DNA of 64,000 nucleotides from Roseibium album (lineage in GTDB: Bacteria; Pseudomonadota; Alphaproteobacteria; Rhizobiales; Stappiaceae): NCBI RefSeq assembly GCF_001404515.1, contig NZ_CXWE01000014.1, positions 28,551 to 92,550 of the forward strand, in the 5' to 3' direction. Positions 63,924 to 64,000 of the stretch are shown piece after piece (position 1 is the stretch's first letter; every line of letters begins with the position of its first letter). Under the pieces are notes generated by a model. It did not search any database and was not told the origin of the DNA. It was given only the letters and a program-made list of their open reading frames with translations. A program made the translations under genes and the position numbers.

Positions 63924-64000
63924 CGCCCGGTCGCGGTAATTGCACTGTCCGTCGTCAGAGGTTTTGAGCAGATCGGCGGCCTAATCTAGTGGAGGCTCTG

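Noticed and set aside
1..64000. CRISPR arrays, rRNA and tRNA genes
   Set aside because: No regularly spaced short repeats and no tRNA- or rRNA-like segment was recognised by eye; a covariance-model search would be needed to exclude small RNAs.

Overview
The window looks like chromosomal (possibly megaplasmid) DNA of a metabolically versatile alphaproteobacterium. The gene style, the demethylating dehydrogenases, the HoxFUYH hydrogenase and the IS remnants recall marine or plant-associated Hyphomicrobiales/Rhodobacterales such as Roseibium (Labrenzia). This placement is an inference from gene content; no rRNA or tRNA gene was seen. The window is a row of accessory catabolic and anaerobic modules separated by decayed mobile DNA.

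1-1904: an aldehyde dehydrogenase and a carboxymuconolactone-decarboxylase-family protein. 2153-3461: a scar of conjugation-associated DUF736 and DUF2274 genes, an IS3 transposase tail and an N-terminally truncated IS21 IstB.

3702-18407: a large amine/amino acid module. A divergent LysR gene (11129-12055) sits between two minus-strand operons. One encodes a class III aminotransferase, a 3-hydroxyisobutyrate-dehydrogenase-like enzyme, an aldehyde dehydrogenase, a SelA-like PLP enzyme, a D-glutamate cyclase-like protein and a class V aminotransferase. The other encodes an MttB-family methyltransferase and two 804-residue FAD/GcvT demethylating dehydrogenases. The same 13-bp dyad, TGAATCAATTTCA, lies before both operons. 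The set could strip a quaternary amine methyl by methyl and then deaminate and oxidise the product.

18674-20325: debris (DctM permease fragment, a 320-bp repeat, a frameshifted IS630 transposase). 20470-30063: a HutC-type GntR regulator and a regulon marked by three GTATATAC palindromes. It contains a histidinol-dehydrogenase-family enzyme, a zinc alcohol dehydrogenase, a short-chain dehydrogenase, a four-gene ABC importer and a HisC-like aminotransferase. The trio of dehydrogenase families matches HpsN, HpsP and HpsO of dihydroxypropanesulfonate (DHPS) catabolism. The added aminotransferase suggests an amino analogue, such as cysteinolate, as a further substrate.

30129-31170: YceI and IS5-family remnants. 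31527-62256: an anaerobic-fitness region with the arginine deiminase pathway (two transporters, arcA, arcB, arcC), an NAD-linked group 3d [NiFe] hydrogenase with its full hyp maturation set (hypF, hoxFUYHW, hypABCDE), a coupled beta-CASP nuclease / NMP phosphorylase-like / PRPP synthetase-like trio, a di-haem cytochrome c, a P-type cation ATPase and a YhiI-RbbA-YhhJ-like export system. FNR/FixK-like sites (TTGA-N6-TCAA or one mismatch) lie before the arc operon, hoxF and the yhiI-like gene. 62547-62868 holds a second copy of the repeat, and the window ends in a dehydrogenase lacking its N-terminus.
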